From contig NZ_JAUFQG010000004.1 in NCBI RefSeq assembly GCF_030409605.1, forward strand, positions 1,474,001-1,538,000: DNA of 64,000 nt. Reading direction: 5' to 3'. Made by a program: the position numbers and the translations under genes. Below, one piece after another: positions 1 to 9,622 of this stretch. The notes beneath the pieces are model-generated. The model had not been told where the DNA came from and searched no databases. It worked only from the letters and a program-made list of their open reading frames with translations. The stretch's first letter is position 1, and each line of letters starts with the position of its first letter. This DNA comes from Simiduia curdlanivorans (GTDB taxonomy: Bacteria; Pseudomonadota; Gammaproteobacteria; Pseudomonadales; Cellvibrionaceae).

Positions 1-1
1 C

Positions 2-850
2 GGTATTGAGGAAACTCAATCGCGTATCAATACCACTAAAGAGCAGCTTTCCGACGAGGGCCAGTATTTAAAAACCAAGGGGCAAGTTGACGAGTTAAAG
101 CAAAGTCGCCAAGCGATGGTGAGTCAGTTGGAAAGCTTACTGCTCAGGTATCAAGAAGGTTATCCCGATATCGTTTCGCTGCGTGCGCAGATTGCTGAGA
201 TCGATCAGTCGATCGAGCAAACCAAACAGTCGGGCGAAGTGTATGGCGCAAATGTTGAAAACCCTTTATATGAAGAGCTGCGCAAGCAATTGTCTTTAGC
301 CGAGGTGGAGCTGCGTGCACAAACGCGAAGAATGCAGTCATTAAAGGGGTTGTTGAAGCAGGAGGAATTACGTGCCCAAAGGGTGGCTGCTAACCAAGCT
401 GAACTTTCAGAGTTGACGCGAGATTACAACGTTACTCGCGATGTGTACGAAGAGATGTTGCAACGCAAAGAATCCGCCCGCCTCTCAATGTCTCTCGATC
501 AAGAAGGGCAAGGCGTTTCTTATCGAATTCAAGATCCCGCGACATTTCCGCTGGCGCCGTCAGGTATAAGTTTTAAGCACTTTGCTGCCGCTGGGCCTGT
601 GTTGGGTTTGTTGGCACCTTTAGGGCTGCTCATTCTATATATACTCGCAGACCCGCATTTTAGGTCGGCAAGAACTATGCAACAGCAACTGCCGCAGGAG
701 CTGACGTTGGTGGGGGTTATCCCACATTATGACTCGCCTATGTCTACGCGTTTGTTGCGAAAAGACATACTAATTTTGGTTGCTCTTTCCGTGCTAGCTA
801 TGGGCGCTTATATAGGGCTTGCTACCTATTGGCGATCAATACTGGGCTAA
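2..850 (+). CDS. XrtA-associated polysaccharide chain-length determinant (Wzz/GumC type), 5' truncated
   Basis: The reading frame is open from the window edge, so the N-terminal membrane segment and start lie outside. The visible 282 residues begin with a long coiled coil (about residues 1-170, rich in E, Q, R and L). A segment like LTRDYNVTRDVYEEMLQRKESARLSM follows, then a proline-rich stretch (ATFPLAPSGI) and a membrane helix, and a second helix sits at the extreme C-terminus. This matches the chain-length determinant family of PEP-CTERM/exosortase A EPS loci (TIGR03007-like). Such inner-membrane proteins set EPS chain length and normally work with a P-loop partner, which is the next gene 16 bp downstream. 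Family assignment is by recognised motif layout; the missing N-terminus cannot be assessed. Confidence 0.85.
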   Translation, partial: GIEETQSRINTTKEQLSDEGQYLKTKGQVDELKQSRQAMVSQLESLLLRYQEGYPDIVSLRAQIAEIDQSIEQTKQSGEVYGANVENPLYEELRKQLSLAEVELRAQTRRMQSLKGLLKQEELRAQRVAANQAELSELTRDYNVTRDVYEEMLQRKESARLSMSLDQEGQGVSYRIQDPATFPLAPSGISFKHFAAAGPVLGLLAPLGLLILYILADPHFRSARTMQQQLPQELTLVGVIPHYDSPMSTRLLRKDILILVALSVLAMGAYIGLATYWRSILG

Positions 851-866
851 TGCATGAGGTGTTACA

Positions 867-2132
867 GTGTCTAGTAAAGGTACGAAAGCGCCCGTGGAGG
901 TTGCAAAAAGGGAGTTGGCTGATGCCGGCTTAGTTGATCCTGTAGAGAAAAAATTTCAAGCAGCGGACAATGCGTTAAAGCAGGGCAATAGTGATCTTGC
1001 GAAGGAGTTGTTAGATAACCTTTTACAAGAGCATCCCACCCACTTTCGTTCTTTAATGTTACAAAGCGCCATTGCAATGGCTAAAGGCAGATATTCTAAG
1101 TCAGAAATGTATACGCGAGCAGCAATTAAAACCTTGCCCGCAGCAAGTGTTATCAGTTTAGAGCGTGCTGTTGCGTTGAGTCAGCTCATCGATGCCCTAA
1201 ACTTCCAGGGTAAGGTCGACGAAGCGAGCGTATTTGCTCGCATGCTTGGCGGCGCAAAAGAATTGTTGCCATTTAGCTCAGAGGCTAGCGCCTCGTTGGT
1301 TCCTGCGCGGGTGAGCAACGCTGTGAACGCTAGAAAAGTAAAGCATGGCGAAGAAAAAAGCATAAATTTGAAGGGAAAGACAGAGGCAAACGATATGTTG
1401 AAAAACGCAACGGTGGGTGTCAACACGAGTGCCAATACGGTTAGTCAGATGGGTCCTGCAAAAATTAAAAATATGGCTCCAACGTCATTGTGGAGTCATG
1501 AAGAGCTGCAAGAGCGTAAAGTTGTTTATGTTGGTATGCGCCAACGAGATGTTTTGAATGCGTTCCGCGAGGTTCGCATTAAGTTGATGCAAAAAAATAA
1601 GAACGACAACATGATTGTGATGGTGTCTTCTTTAAAGCCACAAGGGGGCGGTAGTTTTTTTGCATTCAATCTGGCGGCCATTTTTGCGCTGGACCCACAG
1701 AAAACCGCTCTTTATGTTGATTGTAACCCCTATGACTCCTCAGCCGAGCGCTATGTGAATGGCGTCGTTAATTTTGGTTTATCGCAATATTTAACCGATA
1801 GTGAAATAACCTTAGAGCAAATAATTTACCCATCGGGTGTGGAGCGCTTAAGGGTTATTCCGGCGGCTGGGACCAATGAGTCCGCAGCAGAGTCTTTTAA
1901 CTCTGTGCGCATGAAGGAATTTATCGCAGAGATTAAGAACCGCTATCCGGACAGATTCATTGTGCTTGATGCGCCGTCGGTGGAGTCTACTACTGAGGCG
2001 CGTATTCTAACGCAATATTGTGATCAAGCCTTGTTGTTGGTTCCTTCAGGCAAAGCTACGGCAGAGGATGTGTTGTCGGGTGTGGATGCGCTTGGGCAGC
2101 AGCGCTTTGCTGGGCTCGTCTTTAACCGCTAA
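867..2132 (+). CDS. TPR-containing BY-kinase/CpsD-like P-loop protein with degenerate Walker A
   Basis: GTG start with GAGGTG 6 bp upstream. Residues about 30-140 look like tetratricopeptide repeats (alternating short helices with A/L/G periodicity). Residues about 240-421 resemble the cytoplasmic P-loop domain of bacterial tyrosine kinases and MinD-like ATPases: a Walker A' strand (TALYVDC), a Walker B-like strand (RFIVLDAPS) and a C-terminal LVFNR. The P-loop itself reads SSLKPQGGGSFFAFN, so the GK[ST] lysine is replaced and ATP hydrolysis or autophosphorylation is doubtful. No tyrosine cluster is seen at the C-terminus. Its position right after the chain-length determinant says it is the partner of that protein. 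It is more likely a structural or regulatory partner than an active kinase (inference). Confidence 0.7.
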   Translation: MSSKGTKAPVEVAKRELADAGLVDPVEKKFQAADNALKQGNSDLAKELLDNLLQEHPTHFRSLMLQSAIAMAKGRYSKSEMYTRAAIKTLPAASVISLERAVALSQLIDALNFQGKVDEASVFARMLGGAKELLPFSSEASASLVPARVSNAVNARKVKHGEEKSINLKGKTEANDMLKNATVGVNTSANTVSQMGPAKIKNMAPTSLWSHEELQERKVVYVGMRQRDVLNAFREVRIKLMQKNKNDNMIVMVSSLKPQGGGSFFAFNLAAIFALDPQKTALYVDCNPYDSSAERYVNGVVNFGLSQYLTDSEITLEQIIYPSGVERLRVIPAAGTNESAAESFNSVRMKEFIAEIKNRYPDRFIVLDAPSVESTTEARILTQYCDQALLLVPSGKATAEDVLSGVDALGQQRFAGLVFNR

Positions 2133-2154
2133 ACCCGTTAGCGAGGTTGTTCAG

Positions 2155-3459
2155 GTGATTATTAGAAAGGCCCACATTTTTGTCGCTTCCATGATCAGCG
2201 TGTCAATCACGTCAGTGGCACAAACTAATTCGTCGGCTACTGCTACCGATAGCTTCGGCGGCAGCCTAACTGCCAGAATAACGCAGACCGACAATGCCAG
2301 AAAAACGGAAGACGCCTTAATTTCTGAACGCCAGGATGAGCTAGGCGGAAGCCTATTCGCAAATTATGAGAACAGTTTGCTGCAATTCGATGCAGACTAT
2401 AACCTCAATGGCACAAATTACACGGAAGACTCTCAAGACAATCAAAACTTTATTGAAGGGCAGGCAGCGTTACAAATCGGTAAGGAGAAAGACCTTTTTG
2501 ATTTGCTTTTGTCGCAAAGTCAGCGCACGCAATATGGTTCGCCTGACGACGTAGCGCTAAACGAAAATCTTGATGATCGAACTGTGTGGACCGCAACTCC
2601 TTCACTAAAAATGCAGCTGAGTGAGGTTGACACACTTGCCGTTCAAGGTACCTATTCATTGGTTGAGTATCGTACCAATTCCACGCGTGATAGCACGCGC
2701 GCAGGGGGTGTTGTCTATTGGCGGCATAGGTTATCCGCAATAAGTTCGTTTAACTTATCTGTCGGTGCAGATCAAATCGAATACCCAAATGGCGATTTAG
2801 ATGACTACGACTCCCTTAATGCAAGGCTAAGTTACACCGCTCAAACCCGTTACTTGAACTACACGGTGTTAGCGGGTGTTAATAATGCCACATTTGCTGA
2901 CGGTGGTAAGGACTACACCGCTCCAATGTTTAAAATCGATGTCACCTACGAAAACGGTGGCCAAGCTTTTGAGTTCAATGCATCGCAAGATATTACCGAT
3001 AGTTCGATAGGCGATGGTAATCAGGATGGGGTGGACCCAACGCCGGGTAACGATGGTGTTGGGGTTGATCAAATGGAGCGTAAGCAATTTGGTTTGCGTT
3101 GGCGAACGCAATCGATTTGCTCTAGGTGCTCCTTTGATCTATATGCCCAATATCGAGATGATGAGTATCGACGCCTAAAGCAAGAAAATAACGATGAATC
3201 CTCTGCGGGATTAATGCTCCGTTATCGATTGACGGAACGGGCCGGTGTAGAGTTTGGCTACCGTAGGCAGTGGCAGCAATATGCCCAAATTGATCGACCA
3301 AGTTTTACTCGAGACTACTTAAGCTTAATGTACCTATACGACTTCACACAGCGCTTTAATGGTTCGCTTTTTTACCAATTCGAGGCTGCAGAGGGCGAGG
3401 TCGGTAGTAATGAGTATGAACAGAATAATTATGGGTTTGCGTTAACGTATTCGTTTTAG
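2155..3459 (+). CDS. Outer-membrane beta-barrel protein of the XrtA/PEP-CTERM EPS locus (TIGR03016-like)
   Basis: The open frame extends upstream inside the previous gene, but a GTG at 2155 is the better start. It is preceded by GAGGT at 2143-2147 and gives a signal peptide (VIIRKAHIFVASMISVSITSVA, cut before QTN). The 434-residue product consists of alternating amphipathic strands with many Y/F/N/D residues and ends in ...TYSF, the terminal aromatic typical of BAM-inserted barrels. Proteins of this type with unknown exact role are found next to the chain-length determinant in exosortase A loci and are thought to help EPS export. An odd CSRC motif lies at about residue 320. There is no sequence-level proof of transport function. 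Confidence 0.7.
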   Translation: MIIRKAHIFVASMISVSITSVAQTNSSATATDSFGGSLTARITQTDNARKTEDALISERQDELGGSLFANYENSLLQFDADYNLNGTNYTEDSQDNQNFIEGQAALQIGKEKDLFDLLLSQSQRTQYGSPDDVALNENLDDRTVWTATPSLKMQLSEVDTLAVQGTYSLVEYRTNSTRDSTRAGGVVYWRHRLSAISSFNLSVGADQIEYPNGDLDDYDSLNARLSYTAQTRYLNYTVLAGVNNATFADGGKDYTAPMFKIDVTYENGGQAFEFNASQDITDSSIGDGNQDGVDPTPGNDGVGVDQMERKQFGLRWRTQSICSRCSFDLYAQYRDDEYRRLKQENNDESSAGLMLRYRLTERAGVEFGYRRQWQQYAQIDRPSFTRDYLSLMYLYDFTQRFNGSLFYQFEAAEGEVGSNEYEQNNYGFALTYSF

Positions 3460-3493
3460 CGCAATCAGTCTTACTTTGTATGGTGTAAAAATA

Positions 3494-6127
3494 ATGCTAT
3501 TTCAGTTCCGATGGTTTTTGTTGGTGACCACATTTCTATTGATGTCCTGTAGTTCCGGAGAAAAGCAGGGAGCCGACAATGCTGAGCGTCATTTAAAATC
3601 CGCGAAAATTTATGAAAAACAGGGTCAGTTTCGAGCTGCAATGTTGGAGGCTAGAAATGTTATCCAGTTGACGCCTGATCAACCGGAAGGTTATGAAGTG
3701 CTGGCCGGTATCTACAACAAGATAGGCGCTTTTAGTCTCACAATATCGCTGTTGGAGCCTCGGAGTGTTGAATCCCCAAGTATCGATATTCCTCTTGCAG
3801 AAGCTTACATTGCTAGTAAGAAATACCGCTCTGCCATCGGAGTACTGGAACCGCTTATCGGAAGCGAATCAGTTAATGGCATGGCTATTTTGGTCGAGCG
3901 TCTGTCGGCTGAAGCATACCTTTACTTAGGTGATACGGATAAGTTTGATCTGCGTTTAAAAACTTTGCAGGCAATGCCTGAGGGCGAGCATACGGCCCTT
4001 TACCTAGAGGCAGCCCGCGCTCTTTCAGAGCAAAAGGTAGATGAAGCTCAGCGTTATTTAACTAAGTTAGTGGCGCTTGATGCTCAAGCTTTTGATGCCT
4101 TGACGTTATTGGGTGATATCAGTTTATTCAAGAACGATTTAAGTGGCGCAGAAGGTTTTTATACCGATGCACTGAGTACATTAAATAATGCCGATATTAT
4201 GTTGGCAGACAAAGTCTTTGTTTTGCGGCGTCTGATAGAAGTATTAATTCGGCTGGGGCGATCAACCGAGGCTTATGCCTATCAAAAACTTTTATCGGAT
4301 GCTAACCCTGATAGCTATGCTGCGCAGCAAAAATTTGATGACGCTATGCAGCTTTACACGGAAGGTGATTTGAATGGAGCCGCGGCGTTACTCAAGGAGT
4401 TAAGAGAGCAATTCCCTCAGGATAAAGGTTCAGCGACCCTGTTAGGTGTCGTAGCGCAAAAACAAGGTGATAATGAGTTAGCTGCTCAGCTTTTTGATGA
4501 ATATTTGGATGCTGAAACGGTTGCGCCGTCGATAATACAAGCGGCTGCATTAGCAAAGTTTGGTGCGCAAAAGTCCGATGAGGCGGTGGCAATGTTAAAG
4601 GCGGCGGCAGAGCAACAGCCAGATAGTGCTGGAATACTCGCCACATATGGTTTGGCATTGGTTGAATTAAACAGAGACCTAGGTGAGGCAACAAAAATCT
4701 TAGAGCGAAGCCTCGCGCTAGATCCTAATCAGCAGCGTCTGCGTTTGGCGTTAGCGAGTAGCTATTTGCAGCGCGGTAATCAAGAGCAGGCACTTGCGCA
4801 ATTGAAAAAGGCATACACTGAAAAGCCGCAAGATTTTCTTATCCAGCAGGCCTACTATAGGACGCTGCTGGCAGTGGGCAAACGCGAGGTATTGGAGCAG
4901 GAGTTAAGCAAGTATCGGAATGCAAACCCAACTTCTGCGAAAGCGTACTTTTTCGCTGGTTGGTATGAGTTTGAACAGAAAGATGTTAAAGCCGCTATCA
5001 AAAGCTTTGAGGAGGCGCGAAAACTAGACGACGCAATGATTAGCGGGCTTGCTCATATCGGACTGGCGCAATCCTATGAGGCTGAGGGTGAATTAGAGAG
5101 TGCCGCGCAAATTTGGCAACAAGCGATCAAGAATAACCCTGCATCACTTCAAGCTTATAGCAACTGGGTGAGAGTGTTGCAAAAAAGTAAGCAGCTGGAA
5201 TCAGCTATACCTCGTTTGAACAAAATGGCATTGCCGGGTGAGTACTGGCAACCAGATTTTGCCCGCGCAAAAATCTATCAGCGGTTTGGCAAGCTATCCG
5301 AAGCATTGGAAAGCGCCAAAGCTGCACTAGTTAAGGCATCTTCTAACCCTGTGGTTGAGATTCTGTTGGCGGCAATCTACCAAGAGTCTTCAATGCAGTC
5401 TCTTACCGCTGGCGATGTGGTCTCAGCGCGAAATGCATTGCTGAAATCAATTGAGCTGGCGCCCGATAATATTAGCTATATTGCGAATTTAATAAAAATT
5501 GAACTTGATTCTGGCAATGTCGCCGCTGCACAGAAAATACTTGATGATTTAACGTCGGAGAGTGCGACGTTAGACGTGAAACATTATTTACAAGGTATGA
5601 TTCACGAGCGAGGTGGTGATGGCGTTGCAGCATTGGTTTCTTATCGCGCTGCTTGGGCTATAAAGCCTTCGGATTTAATGGGTGACGCTATTTTTAACTT
5701 GCTCAGGACGGATAGTCTGCGACCAGAGCTGGCCGCTGATTTTCTCCATGATTGGGTGGCGGTGTTGCCGCAATCAGTTAAGCCGCTGCTGTATCTTGCT
5801 ATGTTTGCACAATCTGAAAATAATACGACAGAGGCGGAAAGGTTATATTTGGAAGTGTTGGAGCGTCAGAGTAATGTGCCGGCGGCGCTGAATAATCTTG
5901 CCTGGATCTATGCAGATCGCGGCGATAAAAGAGCGCTTGAAACTGCCAAAAAGGCCTATGACCTTGCGCCTAAAAGCCCGGCAATCATGGATACCTATGG
6001 TTGGCTGCTGGTAAAAAGTGGTGAGCTGAAAGCTGGGCATGACGTGTTAGTGGCGGCGCTAGCCGCAGCCCCTCAGAATAAAGATATTCAAGATCATGTG
6101 GCCTTTGCTAAGGCGCAACTTAAATAA
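3494..6127 (+). CDS. prsT: PEP-CTERM system TPR-repeat lipoprotein PrsT
   Basis: 877 residues from ATG 3494; an in-frame TTG at 3476 is possible but only adds six residues before the signal. The N-terminus MLFQFRWFLLVTTFLLMSC is a lipoprotein signal ending in a lipobox (LMSC). The rest is an almost continuous array of tetratricopeptide repeats (A-x-x-x-Y/L-x-x-G-x-x-x-x-A patterns from about residue 30 to 870). Length and architecture match PrsT (TIGR02917), a marker of exosortase A loci believed to act as a periplasmic/outer-membrane scaffold for EPS export. It is the last gene of the plus-strand run and is followed by a hairpin terminator. Confidence 0.88.
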   Translation: MLFQFRWFLLVTTFLLMSCSSGEKQGADNAERHLKSAKIYEKQGQFRAAMLEARNVIQLTPDQPEGYEVLAGIYNKIGAFSLTISLLEPRSVESPSIDIPLAEAYIASKKYRSAIGVLEPLIGSESVNGMAILVERLSAEAYLYLGDTDKFDLRLKTLQAMPEGEHTALYLEAARALSEQKVDEAQRYLTKLVALDAQAFDALTLLGDISLFKNDLSGAEGFYTDALSTLNNADIMLADKVFVLRRLIEVLIRLGRSTEAYAYQKLLSDANPDSYAAQQKFDDAMQLYTEGDLNGAAALLKELREQFPQDKGSATLLGVVAQKQGDNELAAQLFDEYLDAETVAPSIIQAAALAKFGAQKSDEAVAMLKAAAEQQPDSAGILATYGLALVELNRDLGEATKILERSLALDPNQQRLRLALASSYLQRGNQEQALAQLKKAYTEKPQDFLIQQAYYRTLLAVGKREVLEQELSKYRNANPTSAKAYFFAGWYEFEQKDVKAAIKSFEEARKLDDAMISGLAHIGLAQSYEAEGELESAAQIWQQAIKNNPASLQAYSNWVRVLQKSKQLESAIPRLNKMALPGEYWQPDFARAKIYQRFGKLSEALESAKAALVKASSNPVVEILLAAIYQESSMQSLTAGDVVSARNALLKSIELAPDNISYIANLIKIELDSGNVAAAQKILDDLTSESATLDVKHYLQGMIHERGGDGVAALVSYRAAWAIKPSDLMGDAIFNLLRTDSLRPELAADFLHDWVAVLPQSVKPLLYLAMFAQSENNTTEAERLYLEVLERQSNVPAALNNLAWIYADRGDKRALETAKKAYDLAPKSPAIMDTYGWLLVKSGELKAGHDVLVAALAAAPQNKDIQDHVAFAKAQLK

Positions 6128-6150
6128 CGATTGTCGCGGATATAGAGATT

Positions 6151-6190
6151 AAGCTTACCTAGCAGCGAGTAGTTAAGGTGAGCTTTTTAT
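6151..6190 (+). terminator. Rho-independent terminator after prsT
   Basis: AAGCTTACCT pairs with AGGTGAGCTT (one T-G wobble) around a 15-nt loop and is followed by TTTTTAT. It lies 24 bp after the prsT stop codon. Confidence 0.65.
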
Positions 6191-6279
6191 ATGAGCCTTC
6201 TTGTTTATGTGCTTGAGGCTGTAGTAGCGCTATTTTTTTGCATGATTGAGAAGCTCGCCATTAAATGGGTGGGCATCCT

Positions 6280-7578
6280 CTAGGGAATGCCCCTAACGAT
6301 AATGGGCCCAATTAGCCGTGTTAACCAAACTGGTAGTCGTTTCCAGGCCTTTATTAAAAGCTGTAGTTTTGGATTGTCTGTGTTTAAGTCAGAGGATTTT
6401 TGACTGGAACCAAAATAATACCAATGATGTTCGAATGGCTGCGCGCCCCATTGTTTCTTAAACTTGTAGGTTCCTGCATCCTTTGTCGATCTGCCGAAAT
6501 CAAAATAATCATAATTGCAGTCAATAGCATGGTCTAGTATCTGTCTATAAAGCCACATGTTCATATTTTTATGATTATATTTCTTTAAGGTTGATGCCCA
6601 AGGAATTTCCAGTGTGTCTTGATTGCCTATCAAAAAGCCGGTAGAAACCGGAATTCCCTCTAAATACCCCACGGCAATAGTGGCTTTAATCGCTGCGGTA
6701 CTGAGAATAGACTGAAAAAAACCTCGGCTGTATACCGGTGTGCCTAAATCGCGCATGTTCTCAGAAAAAACGCGGTAAAAGTCATCAAGTAGTTCCAGTT
6801 TTCCAAATTTAATTGAGGGGCTATTGATCTCCGCTTTTTTATATTGAGCGCGTACTTTAGCGCTTAGTTGTGACTCTAGGGCTTGTTTTGAATTTGGCAG
6901 CTTTAGTACCATCGATACTTTCTTGCTAATGCTTGTATCGGCCAATTCGGATTGCATGGTGCGCACTTCTACGTGCTTTAGCTTGTGTGTGATTGCTATG
7001 TCATTGCAGTGTGATAGGAGTGCCTTTGTTACATTGAGAAAGTCGGATTCTACGCCGCCATAGTTAACATACGGGACGGATACGCCCATGCGACCAAATA
7101 AAGCGGAGCTCACAATGGTAATGGGAAGACCACCGATAATTTCACCACCTGCGTTCTTTGCAACGATGATGATGGTGTCGTGATTAAAGCTGGCCTTTAT
7201 AATAGCTTGCCAAGCGGAGGTGAAGAATACCGAGGCCTTTCTATTTAGAACAAAGTGTTCCCAGCGCTGCAGGCTTTCTGGTTGTAGGGTGTCAATTGAA
7301 AAGCTAGCCGAGAAGTTCGAGTGTTTGTTCTGATAAATAACACTGGGTTTGAGCAGGTTCTTTGATGCCGTATCTTCCTCTAGGGGCGATTTTTCAAGTT
7401 GTTTTATTTGCTTTTCGATGGCTTTGATATCGTCAGTGATATCTTTCATCTTATTTATCAGAGTATCGAACTCGGGCGATGGCTTTTTTGCCTCTTTAAA
7501 TTGGCTAGAGGTCGCACCTTTTTCATCAAGCTTTTCTTTCAGCTTTCTGCGTAAAGTATTTATCTCAGAGTTTTTCAT
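6280..7578 (-). CDS. FemAB/GNAT-fold XrtA-associated protein with N-terminal coiled coil
   Basis: 432 residues. Residues 1-70 are a highly charged coiled coil (LRRKLKEKLDEKG...KAIEKQIKQLEK). Residues about 90-420 form a FemAB/GNAT-like fold, with segments such as FFTSAWQAIIKASF, GGLPITIVSSALFGRMGVSVPYVNYGG and DYFDFGRSTKDAGTYKFKKQWGAQP. That C-terminal FGRS...G..KFKKxWG block is characteristic of the PEP-CTERM-associated FemAB family (TIGR03019). FemAB proteins transfer amino acids or acyl groups from tRNA or CoA donors; the acceptor here is unknown but is presumably the EPS or its precursor. It is the last gene of a minus-strand operon, 10 bp after the deacetylase. Assignment to the family is strong, substrate unknown. 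Confidence 0.85.
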   Translation of the reverse strand: MKNSEINTLRRKLKEKLDEKGATSSQFKEAKKPSPEFDTLINKMKDITDDIKAIEKQIKQLEKSPLEEDTASKNLLKPSVIYQNKHSNFSASFSIDTLQPESLQRWEHFVLNRKASVFFTSAWQAIIKASFNHDTIIIVAKNAGGEIIGGLPITIVSSALFGRMGVSVPYVNYGGVESDFLNVTKALLSHCNDIAITHKLKHVEVRTMQSELADTSISKKVSMVLKLPNSKQALESQLSAKVRAQYKKAEINSPSIKFGKLELLDDFYRVFSENMRDLGTPVYSRGFFQSILSTAAIKATIAVGYLEGIPVSTGFLIGNQDTLEIPWASTLKKYNHKNMNMWLYRQILDHAIDCNYDYFDFGRSTKDAGTYKFKKQWGAQPFEHHWYYFGSSQKSSDLNTDNPKLQLLIKAWKRLPVWLTRLIGPIIVRGIP

Positions 7579-7588
7579 AGAGTTATAT

Positions 7589-8593
7589 TTAGCTTATTTT
7601 ACTGCGCACAAATTCAACCCAGGAAGTATACCGTATGAACTTTACGAGACTGGTTGGGAAGCTATGTCTCGGTATGGTGTAGGGTGCGTTTGCAATTTTA
7701 AGTAGCGTTGTATTGCCCGAAATGGCGGTTACGGCACCTGCGTAGCCTGCGGCCTGAACCAATTTAGTATGCCCGGCGTTGAAGTCATGTTGAGTTCCAG
7801 AAGGGTAGCAAAAAACAGAGGAGGGATTACGCAATTCATGTTTTAGGGTTTTTAATGAGCGAGTGAGTTCTTCGCGTATTTGTTCGTCGCTCAAACTGGT
7901 AAAGGGATGGTGGCTTGATGCATGAGAGCCTATTCTCAAGCCTTGCTTCTCTAACATTCGGAGCTTATCCCAGTCTGGCGCATTAAAATGTGATGGCGCT
8001 TTTTGTGGTATACCAATATCGAGTCGCATCGCCAAATCGTTGATGAGTTGAGATGTTTGGCTTGGGTTGCAGCGCTTTAGGTGGCTAACAATGTGGCGTC
8101 GAGTTTTTATGGCGGCTTCGGTACTGCTGGTATCTAAATTGAACACACTACTTTCGAAGCTGAAATCAGCTACTGTGGGTTTGGCATTTGCCAATAGGTA
8201 GCCAACTTTTGCATCCCAGGGCCAAGCAAGTTGATTCACGAAGCTTTCTAATACGAACAGCGTGGGTTTAGCGTTATATTTTAACAGTATTGGTATTAAT
8301 GTTTCGGTTTGATCAAGGAACCCGTCATCTAAAGTAAAGCAGATAGTGGGGCGGCTGGGTGTTTCACCATTGGTGGCGAGCTCGAGAATGTCGTCAATGG
8401 ACAAAAATTGAAAATTGTTATTCTGGGCATATTGAAGGCATTGCTCCAAAACATCGGGGTTAGCGCCGAGCAGTGATGGCGTTTCGGCTTGTGAGCGATG
8501 TAGCATGAAGATGGTGACATAGTGGCCAAGCGTGGTTTCGGCTATTCTCGAAACACCCGGTAATTTTAGTATTGCGCTAATAACTCTATCCAT
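7589..8593 (-). CDS. Polysaccharide deacetylase (NodB family), first of a pair
   Basis: ATG at 8593 is chosen over a GTG at 8602 because AAGGAGCGG lies about 10 bp before the ATG and only 2 bp before the GTG. The 334-residue protein has NodB motifs: ICFTLDDGF (catalytic Asp pair), GSHASSHHPF (metal-binding H-x3-H) and FCYPSGTQHDF. There is no signal peptide, so it would act in the cytoplasm or at the inner membrane on a lipid-linked or nascent glycan. The spacing WPWDAKVGYLL is typical of EPS-locus deacetylases. It is co-directional with the FemAB gene and the second deacetylase (30 bp gap), which suggests one operon removing N- or O-acetyl groups from the EPS. Confidence 0.85.
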   Translation of the reverse strand: MDRVISAILKLPGVSRIAETTLGHYVTIFMLHRSQAETPSLLGANPDVLEQCLQYAQNNNFQFLSIDDILELATNGETPSRPTICFTLDDGFLDQTETLIPILLKYNAKPTLFVLESFVNQLAWPWDAKVGYLLANAKPTVADFSFESSVFNLDTSSTEAAIKTRRHIVSHLKRCNPSQTSQLINDLAMRLDIGIPQKAPSHFNAPDWDKLRMLEKQGLRIGSHASSHHPFTSLSDEQIREELTRSLKTLKHELRNPSSVFCYPSGTQHDFNAGHTKLVQAAGYAGAVTAISGNTTLLKIANAPYTIPRHSFPTSLVKFIRYTSWVEFVRSKIS

Positions 8594-8623
8594 TATCTGC
8601 ACCGCTCCTTATTTGTCTCGCGG

Positions 8624-9622
8624 CTAAAGCCAGCCTGAAAGCCTTGCGCCAAACTTATCTGCCGTATTGCTAACGTCCTCGTGCAGACCAATTCTAGGTA
8701 GTGAGTGTAAAGGTGTCGATTTGTTGCTAACAATGCCTCTTTTGGTGGTAACCGCTGCACTGTATGTTTGGCTGACTAGCTCCTCAGCTAGCCGAGAACT
8801 ATCGCCATTGGGATAGCAAAAGATATCAACAGCCGCATTTAACTGCTCTTCAAGTTGAGATTTACTGCTTTCTATTTCTCTTGAGGCTTCGGTGGCGTCA
8901 AGGTCTTGATTCAAGCGCTGATGGGTGCAGGTATGCGAGCCGATGGTGCATAAGCCTGACTGAACCATAACTTGAATTTCTTGCCAGTTCATAAGTGTTC
9001 TTTGATCTGGCGTCTCGTCTTTCGGTGTTGGTAAGTCACTTAACGCTTGGTAAATTTCCTTTTCCGAATGCGCTTTCAGTAGGTTGATAACTTCTGAAAT
9101 ATGCTCTTTTGAGGCCGATTTCTGCTCACCTAAAGCATCTAATGCCGATGCGAATAGTGGCTTGCGTCTAAGTATGTCTGTGTGGCCAGCGCTTAAATAA
9201 GAAGCTATTCGATTAGGCCAAAAGCTGAAATCTGTTCCAATTTTTTCAGATACCGCAAATACGGTAAAGGGAATTTGATGTTTCTCCAGAATAGGAAAGG
9301 CAAATTGGTAATTATCTAGCCAGCCGTCGTCGAAGGTGATGGCACATGCTTTGGTTGGCAATGGATCATTGCGTTTTTTGGCATTTACCCAATCGCCTAA
9401 AGCCACAACTTCAAAATGACGCTTTATCTCTGTCATATGCATGTCAAATGTTTCTGGTGAAACAATCATTCCCGGCTCTTCCAATGCGCATCGTGGGTCA
9501 TCTTTAGGTAGCACCCGGTGGTACATTAACACCCATAAGTTCTTGTTAGGCTGTGGGCGCCTGTGTGGGCCAAAGGCACTGGCGGCTTTTGTGGCAATGC
9601 GTTTAAGGAAGGACTTCATCAA
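8624..9622 (-). CDS. Polysaccharide deacetylase (NodB family), second of a pair
   Basis: 332 residues. Motifs: VLMYHRVLP near residue 32, AITFDDGWLDN (catalytic Asp), GSHTCTHQRL (H-x3-H metal site), FCYPNG and ALPRIG-like LPRIGL at the end. The N-terminus is basic (KSFLKRIATKAASAFGPHRRPQPNK) without a clear signal peptide. The start overlaps the end of the ATP-grasp gene by 4 bp (ATGA type), so the two are translationally coupled. It is similar in layout to the neighbouring deacetylase but clearly divergent, so this is not a recent duplication. Confidence 0.85.
   Translation of the reverse strand: MMKSFLKRIATKAASAFGPHRRPQPNKNLWVLMYHRVLPKDDPRCALEEPGMIVSPETFDMHMTEIKRHFEVVALGDWVNAKKRNDPLPTKACAITFDDGWLDNYQFAFPILEKHQIPFTVFAVSEKIGTDFSFWPNRIASYLSAGHTDILRRKPLFASALDALGEQKSASKEHISEVINLLKAHSEKEIYQALSDLPTPKDETPDQRTLMNWQEIQVMVQSGLCTIGSHTCTHQRLNQDLDATEASREIESSKSQLEEQLNAAVDIFCYPNGDSSRLAEELVSQTYSAAVTTKRGIVSNKSTPLHSLPRIGLHEDVSNTADKFGARLSGWL

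Noticed and set aside
6271..6292. GGGCAT/ATGCCC hairpin at the end of the FemAB gene
   Set aside because: It overlaps the coding end and has no T-run, so it was not called as a terminator.
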